From assembly GCA_944325775.1 (NCBI GenBank), contig CALVBL010000025.1, forward strand, positions 1-19,901: a stretch of DNA of 19,901 bases, read 5' to 3'. The DNA comes from an uncultured Helicobacter sp. (GTDB lineage Bacteria > Campylobacterota > Campylobacteria > Campylobacterales > Helicobacteraceae). The notes beneath the pieces were generated by a model. The model worked only from the letters and a program-made list of their open reading frames with translations. It was not told the DNA's origin and made no database searches. Position 1 is the first letter of the stretch. Each line of letters begins with the position of its first letter. Shown piece after piece: positions 14,809 to 19,901 of this stretch. A program made the position numbers and the translations under genes.

Positions 14809-15020
14809 TTTCGATGCAATTTGCTTGACACAGATTGGTATCGCTTCAGAGAAAATAAATTCTGCTTTGTGTGCATACGCAGATTTTTTAGAATCTCAGG
14901 TATTGTTTAGTGCCAGCACTTCAGGAATGCGATTTGATAATGGAGTAGATTCTAAAAAACCCATCTCGATTTTATTGGTGTTTGTTTTGAAACATCGCCC
15001 ACAAATCTCTTATAAAAATC

Positions 15021-15049
15021 TTGACAACATTACTTGTTTGCCATAGAAT
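15021..15049 (+). promoter_or_regulatory. Sigma-70-type promoter of cysK
   Basis: TTGACA (15021-15026), 17-base spacer, TAGAAT (15044-15049). This is the closest match to consensus in the window; transcription would begin near 15056, leaving about 24 nt with AAGGAG before the cysK ATG. Confidence 0.72.
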
Positions 15050-15079
15050 GTTTTGGTATCACAATTTAAGGAGATTTTA

Positions 15080-16000
15080 ATGAAAGTAATCCAATCTATC
15101 AGCGGAGCCATCGGCAACACGCCTCTTTTGTTTATCAAGTCCCTCTCCAAAGAGTGCGGGGCAAATATTTATGGCAAATGCGAATTTTTTAACCCAAGCG
15201 GTTCGGTCAAGGATAGAATCGCGCTTAATATGATCGAATCTGCACTAAAAGAGGGCAAAATCAACGCAAATACAACCCTCATCGAGCCAACCAGTGGCAA
15301 CACAGGTATCGGACTAGCCGCTGTGTGTGCTGCTAAGGGGATTAAACTAATCCTCACAATGCCAGAATCTATGAGTATCGAGAGACGCAAACTACTTAGT
15401 GCCTTTGGTGCGAGGCTAGAGCTAACCCCAGCTACACAAGGAATGAAAGGGGCAGTCAATCGTGCCTTGGAATTGCAAAAAGAAATCCCAAATTCACTTG
15501 TGCTGCAACAATTCCAAAACCCAGCAAATCCAGAGATTCATAGACAAACCACCGCGCTAGAGATATGGGAGGCAATGGAGGGCAAAATCGATGTGTTTGT
15601 GAGTGCTGTGGGCACAGGCGGGAGCCTAAGCGGCATAGGTGCGGTGCTAAAGGCAAAAAATCCCAATATCAAAGTCATCGCGGTGGAGCCTATTAACTCT
15701 CCCGTTCTTAGCGGTGGTGCGCCCGGACCGCACAAGATTCAAGGCATTGGTGCGGGGTTTATCCCAGATACTTTGGATAGGAGTCTCATCGATGAGGTGC
15801 TACAAGTCGATGCGCAGTGGGCGGCAGAGCAGTCGCGCAAAATCGCTAAAAACGAGGGCGTGCTGGTGGGAATCTCAAGCGGTGCGAATCTCTGGGGTGC
15901 GTGCGAAATGGCAAAGAAATATCCGGGCAAAAACATCGTAACGATTCTTTGTGACACAGGGGAGCGGTATTTAAGCACAGATCTCTTCACTGCGGAATAA
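15080..16000 (+). CDS. cysK: Cysteine synthase A (O-acetylserine sulfhydrylase)
   Basis: PLP enzyme that forms L-cysteine from O-acetylserine and sulfide in the cytosol. 306 residues, normal length. The PLP lysine is Lys44 in NPSGSVKDRIA, the substrate/phosphate loops are EPTSGNTGIGLA (69-80) and GTGGSLSGIG, and GISSGAN follows near residue 260. The ending LSTDLF is the usual C-terminal region. ATG 15080 is chosen because AAGGAG is at 15068-15073; a longer in-frame start at 15053 would begin at or before the inferred transcription start. CysK and CysM types (and cystathionine beta-synthase homologues of Helicobacter used in reverse transsulfuration) are closely related, so the exact substrate preference is less certain than the family. 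The Hcp-like gene follows after 23 bases and probably shares the transcript. Confidence 0.93.
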   Translation: MKVIQSISGAIGNTPLLFIKSLSKECGANIYGKCEFFNPSGSVKDRIALNMIESALKEGKINANTTLIEPTSGNTGIGLAAVCAAKGIKLILTMPESMSIERRKLLSAFGARLELTPATQGMKGAVNRALELQKEIPNSLVLQQFQNPANPEIHRQTTALEIWEAMEGKIDVFVSAVGTGGSLSGIGAVLKAKNPNIKVIAVEPINSPVLSGGAPGPHKIQGIGAGFIPDTLDRSLIDEVLQVDAQWAAEQSRKIAKNEGVLVGISSGANLWGACEMAKKYPGKNIVTILCDTGERYLSTDLFTAE

Positions 16001-16023
16001 ATAATCTTGAATAAGGAAATTTT

Positions 16024-18579
16024 ATGCAATTAAAAATCGCTCTAGTAAGTATTTTATTTGTAATTTTGGCAGTCTTTGTGTTTTTTTATACTAAGTCGCC
16101 TACTACAGGACTTAATGATCTTATCTCACCTATCATAGAGATAAAGATGGCAAAATTTAGGCAATACAATTTGCCCCAAAATACACAAGAGGATACACAA
16201 GATTCTAATCTCGCTCTACCATTTGAACAAACTCCTCAAATGCGTCTTTTGCGCCTTGCTAAGCAATACCAAAAAGAGCATTTTGGCTTTCTTGATCAAT
16301 TAGAAAATCTCGCACACACTAAGGAGCAAAAAGCCTTTGTAGAAGACTATGCAAAATTTTTGCGCTTGGTGCTTATCTCTTCTCTTGCGGGATTTTATGG
16401 TAGCGAAGATAATGCCATGTGTTACCTCTTAGGGCATGGCAAACAATTAGCAAAGGATTTTAGGGGCACACCTTTTGGTAGCGATATCGAGCAATTTTTA
16501 CAAACAGTCCAAGCTGGGTTTAATAACACAACATTTGCTAGAACAGAGACCATTGATTGTCGCACGAAAGAGCAGGAGTTTGTGGGAACTTTGGAATCTT
16601 TTTTTGCAGATCAGAGTGTGTTTGTGGAGAGTTTTGGAGGAGAGTTTTTCACATTTTTAGAAAATTACACACCACTTCATGTATGTAATGATGCAACTTG
16701 TGGGCATCCCACAGAGCTTTTTGCCCTAAAAAATACATTAGAAAAATACAAAAGTACAGCCAATGAGCAAAAGCTTCAAGAAATCTTTGAATACGCATTA
16801 AAAGGCTATATGTCCTATAGAATGATAATGACCGCCACAGATGGGAATCTTAAGGATTTAGAATTTATGGAGATATTAAGACGATACGCTGATACCTTAA
16901 AACAAGAGGAGATTCAATCCATTCTCCAAGAATTTGAATACGGTGAGGATCACGGTCTTGAAGGGTTGGGAAATTTTTGGATTTTTACTTATCTCAATCA
17001 ACTCTATGGTGGGAGCTATGTGCTAGCCTTAGAAGCAAAGCTTTTAGAGAACACACAGAATACACAAGAAATAAATCAAATTATCAAAACTGCTATGGAT
17101 CAAGGCTTTGCTATCTGTAATTATGGCAAACTTAGCAAAGAGGCACAAGGGGTTTGTATGAATTTAGATTCAAGCTTTAGCAGTGCGTGGTTGCCAGATA
17201 AAGTTACCAAAGACAAAAGGTTTTTTATCGCACAAAAACAAAACTGCTTCTCTTTGCAATACAAGCAAGATGGCAATAGATTGTTTTTGCACATAGAAAA
17301 TAGCAAGACAAACAAAAGCCCACTTTGCAAACACGCACAACATCAAATCAAAGAGATTGCCGCACAAGAAGTGTATGATCTAAGAGATATACAAGCGCAA
17401 GATTCTAAGCAGAGTCCTATTCTCACACAAGAGCAGCAAAATGCTCTAAACCTTATAGAATCTCCGCATTTTAGCGAATATCTTGCACTATACCAAAAAG
17501 GAGAATCTAGCAGCACACAAGAATACCAAAAACAAAAATACCAAAAACTTTGTGAATCCAAAAATCCCCTTGCATGCGCTATCATCGGGCGTGATAAGAA
17601 AGATATGGGCATGTTGCAAGATTCCTGCAAACAAGGTGTAATAGAAGCGTGTGATGATCTCATTAATGCCTTTCTTTCCAAAGATAGCACTCTTTCACCA
17701 CAAGAGTTTTTGAATATCAGCAAGGTAAATTGTGAGTTTGGGAGCTATGAGGCTTGTTCGCTTGTGGGTAAAATGCTATTGCACACAAAAAATTTTGATT
17801 TTGAGGGTATTGCACAAGATACAAAAAGTGGTTTGAAATATCTTATGTTAGGCTGTCAAAAGGGTGGAGGGCTTGGGTGCGAAGATGTCTTAGCGCACAT
17901 TGATGAGGTTATCGCACTTGGGCTATTGTCCCAAAATACAGAATCTAGCAGTAAAGAAACGTTTAAAAACTATGCGTGCAATAAACTAGAGTTTTCTATC
18001 AAAGAGTGTGCGGGAGAGGAGGCTAAGGCGATTTTTGAGACACAGGCACTCTTTATGCAAAAGATACAAATGGCAAGGTATGAAAATGGCACAATCATTA
18101 TGCCAAACACTACCGATAAACAGAGCGAGGGTTTCACTCAAGAGGACATTACTTTTTTTGAAAATACCTGTAAAAATATAGGAAATATTGCGTGCGATTC
18201 GCTTATGAGGGCGTATCAGTATTTCTACACAGATGATAAGGAAGTGCATAATCAAAAGCTTGCTTGGGCGGCGGAGATTGGCTGCAGACGCGATGATGCA
18301 CGATCGTGCGCTATCTTGGCAACATTTAGTGACGGGGTAGATTCTGCCCACTTACGCCAAAAGGCATGTGATCTTATGCCATGGCAGATGGGCTATGTTA
18401 GCCCCTTTTCACGCGTGTATAAAAACTATAAGAATTGTGAGATTGTAGGGGATTTGTATCAGCTAGGCTTAGATGTGGCGCACAATGGCGATATGGCGAA
18501 AGTATATTATTACAAAGCATGTATAAATGGCGAAAATGAGGCGTGTGAGAAACTCTTGGGCATAATAAATTCCAAGTAA
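16024..18579 (+). CDS. Large exported protein with Hcp/Sel1-like C-x7-C repeats
   Basis: 851 residues. The N-terminus LKIALVSILFVILAVFVFFY is a signal anchor or uncleaved membrane segment, so the rest should lie in the periplasm. Residues about 30-500 are polar, helix-rich and match nothing I recognise. From about 510 on, seven pairs of cysteines separated by exactly seven residues occur at about 510, 535, 570, 611, 716, 754 and 833 (for example CKQGVIEAC, CEFGSYEAC, CINGENEAC). C-x7-C is the disulfide pattern of the Sel1-like repeats of Helicobacter cysteine-rich proteins (HcpA-E), which bind partners through a superhelix. Compared with HcpC the repeats are divergent and irregularly spaced, and the long N-terminal part is extra. 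AAGGAA precedes the ATG; the gene is more A+T-rich than its neighbours. Partner unknown. Confidence 0.8.
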   Translation: MQLKIALVSILFVILAVFVFFYTKSPTTGLNDLISPIIEIKMAKFRQYNLPQNTQEDTQDSNLALPFEQTPQMRLLRLAKQYQKEHFGFLDQLENLAHTKEQKAFVEDYAKFLRLVLISSLAGFYGSEDNAMCYLLGHGKQLAKDFRGTPFGSDIEQFLQTVQAGFNNTTFARTETIDCRTKEQEFVGTLESFFADQSVFVESFGGEFFTFLENYTPLHVCNDATCGHPTELFALKNTLEKYKSTANEQKLQEIFEYALKGYMSYRMIMTATDGNLKDLEFMEILRRYADTLKQEEIQSILQEFEYGEDHGLEGLGNFWIFTYLNQLYGGSYVLALEAKLLENTQNTQEINQIIKTAMDQGFAICNYGKLSKEAQGVCMNLDSSFSSAWLPDKVTKDKRFFIAQKQNCFSLQYKQDGNRLFLHIENSKTNKSPLCKHAQHQIKEIAAQEVYDLRDIQAQDSKQSPILTQEQQNALNLIESPHFSEYLALYQKGESSSTQEYQKQKYQKLCESKNPLACAIIGRDKKDMGMLQDSCKQGVIEACDDLINAFLSKDSTLSPQEFLNISKVNCEFGSYEACSLVGKMLLHTKNFDFEGIAQDTKSGLKYLMLGCQKGGGLGCEDVLAHIDEVIALGLLSQNTESSSKETFKNYACNKLEFSIKECAGEEAKAIFETQALFMQKIQMARYENGTIIMPNTTDKQSEGFTQEDITFFENTCKNIGNIACDSLMRAYQYFYTDDKEVHNQKLAWAAEIGCRRDDARSCAILATFSDGVDSAHLRQKACDLMPWQMGYVSPFSRVYKNYKNCEIVGDLYQLGLDVAHNGDMAKVYYYKACINGENEACEKLLGIINSK

Positions 18580-18808
18580 TCCTCTCACAGGTGCATTGTG
18601 TCATCGTGTGTTTTGATGAGATTCTATGAAAGTGGTAGATTTTGAAATTGTTTTTGGCTTTTGTGGATTTGGTTTTTATACTTTGATGAGAATCTAGGCT
18701 TATAAATCCAAGATTCTAAAATCTGCTTTGTATCTTAGATTCACAAAATCAAAGATTAGAATCTAGAATCACGTTCTAATAAGACAAAATTTTATAAAAA
18801 TTCTAGGA
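18580..18808. other. AT-rich intergenic stretch with TAGAATCT-type inverted repeats
   Basis: No gene seen. ATTAGAA (18755-18761) pairs with TTCTAAT (18774-18780), and several overlapping AGATTC/GAATCT copies nearby can form alternative stems. No T-run marks a clear terminator for the upstream gene. Confidence 0.4.
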
Positions 18809-18957
18809 TTGCGCGTAAGGTCTGCTTATTTTGCAAGTAAGTGCGCCGGGAGCTACCTAAGCGGCAGTGACTATGCACGACCGGAGGAAGTAAATCCCAG
18901 CGGGCAAACCGAGTGTGTAGATTCCCTAAAAAGTCGCACAAAGCCAAATGCCTACAC
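18809..18957. other. GC-rich island of unknown nature
   Basis: After the AT-rich stretch the composition turns GC-rich at 18809-18915. GCGC (18811-18814 and 18843-18846) brackets alternating TAAG/CTTA copies; CCGG and GGGA/TCCC pairs follow, and GTGTAG (18915-18920) pairs with CTACAC (18952-18957) at the end of the next gene. One plus frame reads SYLSGSDYARPEEVNPSGQ without a plausible start. It may be a structured RNA or the end of a lost gene; I cannot decide. Confidence 0.3.
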
Positions 18958-19901
18958 TAAGCTTTTTTCTCGCTCACGATATCTACGATGTTATCGCCTA
19001 CCATCACGGCAATTTTCTCCATAAATTCCGCTGGAGAGGTGAATCCCACGCACGAGCAGTTAATCTCGCCTAGCACATATTTATCCTTGCCATTTGCATC
19101 TGTATCGAGGATAAAATCCGCTGTCCAAATCAGTGGCAAGTCGTAGTTACCGAGCTTAGAACGAATCTCTGGGAGTTGTGCCAAAAACCAATCAATGAGA
19201 GCCTGCCAATCCTTTGGCTCATCGTAGCGGTACTTTGCCCCGCTAAAGAGTGTCGCAGAAAACGCATCGCCGCCCTCGGCTGGTTTTTTATGCACAACAT
19301 ACACAGGTGTTTTATACAGCATTAAGATTCTAATCTCACCTTCTTTGATACGCGGCAGGAAAGTCATATCCACAAGCATACCATTATCGCCTACCAAATA
19401 ATGCTCACAAAAGTCCATAAACTCACCAAGTCTTCGTTCCTCTGTGTGGTTGTCTTTAGCCTCGGTGCAGATGATTTTGGTATCAAGTGGGAGTGAATCT
19501 AGCTTGCCATACTCACTAGCAGATTCTAATCGCACACGCCAGATTCCTTCACCTGTGGAACCGCGGTTTTGCTTTAGCACCCGCTCGCCCTTAGCTAGGG
19601 TTTTGGGGAAAGTCTTTTTAAAATCATGCTTATCACTCCATACTACGCCAATTCTCTTCGCCTCTGCAGGGTCATAATACGCATAAGTATCACTAGGCAC
19701 AAGCTGCGTATCTGCTAGCTTAGTTAGTGCGTCCTTAGCACCATAGCCTATCATCGCATCGGGGTGTGGCATACCCACGAGCCCAGATTCACACAGCTTT
19801 CGCAACACATCAAAGTAGAGCTTTTCCTCTTTGAGGTTGCCCGGATTGACACGCGAGACATAGCCATCAGCGGTGTTTTTGACATGCTCATAGATTTTGT
19901 T
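18957..19901 (-). CDS. Cj0069-like ATP-grasp-type protein, 5' end cut by window
   Basis: The frame is open from the right edge (first codons read NKIYEHVKNTADGYVSRVNP) to TAG at 18957-18959, giving 314 residues; the true start lies beyond the window. Segments VLKQNRGSTGEGIWRV (nucleotide-binding lysine and glycine loop), LVDMTFLPRIKEGEIRIL and the C-terminal KYVLGEINCSCVGF (acidic Glu and Asn before a small-residue loop) are laid out as in ATP-grasp ligases, where the late Glu-x-Asn ligates magnesium. The whole resembles the Campylobacter Cj0069 family, whose reaction is not known to me; glutathione synthetase-like ligases are the wider relatives. No operon partner is visible in the window. 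The family call is moderately sure, the ATP-grasp assignment is inference from motifs. Confidence 0.75.
   Translation of the reverse strand, partial: NKIYEHVKNTADGYVSRVNPGNLKEEKLYFDVLRKLCESGLVGMPHPDAMIGYGAKDALTKLADTQLVPSDTYAYYDPAEAKRIGVVWSDKHDFKKTFPKTLAKGERVLKQNRGSTGEGIWRVRLESASEYGKLDSLPLDTKIICTEAKDNHTEERRLGEFMDFCEHYLVGDNGMLVDMTFLPRIKEGEIRILMLYKTPVYVVHKKPAEGGDAFSATLFSGAKYRYDEPKDWQALIDWFLAQLPEIRSKLGNYDLPLIWTADFILDTDANGKDKYVLGEINCSCVGFTSPAEFMEKIAVMVGDNIVDIVSEKKA

Noticed and set aside
14825..15046. 73-codon plus frame starting at TTG before cysK
   Set aside because: No ribosome site, no recognisable product, and its end overlaps the near-consensus cysK promoter. The TTGACA at 14825 has no matching -10 at usable spacing.
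18895..18957. c-di-GMP-I (GEMM) riboswitch, from GGGCAAACC and CGCACAAAGCC
   Set aside because: Spacing and the second half of the aptamer do not fit, and no gene lies downstream on that strand.
1..19901. CRISPR arrays, tRNA or rRNA genes, insertion sequences
   Set aside because: No regularly spaced repeats, no tRNA T-loop or rRNA sequence blocks, and no transposase or terminal inverted repeats with target duplications were seen.

Overview
The window looks like chromosomal DNA from an enterohepatic-type Helicobacter (Campylobacterota). Support comes from the HypD/HypE hydrogenase maturation genes, a Cj0069-like gene, a protein with Hcp-type cysteine-paired Sel1 repeats, an outer-membrane-protein remnant ending in Phe, moderate G+C, and the octamer TAGAATCT/AGATTCTA, which occurs about 30 times where about one is expected. 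The assignment is inferred from gene content; no rRNA or tRNA is present to fix it.

Layout. (1) 1-351, minus: decayed gene resembling a GT11 alpha-1,2-fucosyltransferase. (2) 372-4169, plus: hypD, an SF1 helicase-like gene coupled to it by a TGATG overlap, then hypE with its C-terminal PRIC. (3) 4279-5575: a NAD(P)H-binding NmrA/YwnB-like gene (minus), the 3' remnant of a SnoaL-like gene behind it, an AT-rich block with three alternating TACTATT/AATAGTA half-sites, and a frameshifted outer-membrane-protein remnant (plus). (4) 9717-5562, minus: a tripartite efflux operon (DHA2-type MFS pump, EmrA/HlyD adaptor, lipid-anchored TolC/OprM-like channel) joined by two ATGA overlaps and preceded by a leader of about 245 nt with competing hairpins. 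(5) dapE (minus) and purL (plus) diverge from matched -10 elements. (6) 13650-15079: purL 3' hairpin, a dispersed structured repeat whose other copy lies downstream of dapE, an SDR dehydrogenase, and a strong candidate small RNA behind a promoter whose spacer is a T14 tract. (7) cysK with a near-consensus promoter, followed by a large exported cysteine-paired repeat protein. (8) a GC-rich island of unknown nature, then the 3' part of a Cj0069-like ATP-grasp-type gene (minus) that runs off the right edge.

How it fits together. HypD and HypE make and transfer the cyanide ligand of the NiFe-hydrogenase centre; DapE, PurL and CysK are housekeeping biosynthesis; the MFS-adaptor-channel operon exports toxic compounds. 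The accessory interest lies between the genes. The best candidate for something undescribed is the RNA at 14655-14808: a TATAAT box directly behind a T14 tract, three hairpins, a 12-bp terminator-like stem, and CCUCC (anti-Shine-Dalgarno) in two loops. Its architecture recalls the phase-variable Helicobacter pylori sRNA NikS and the C/U-rich-loop sRNA RepG, but I claim no homology.
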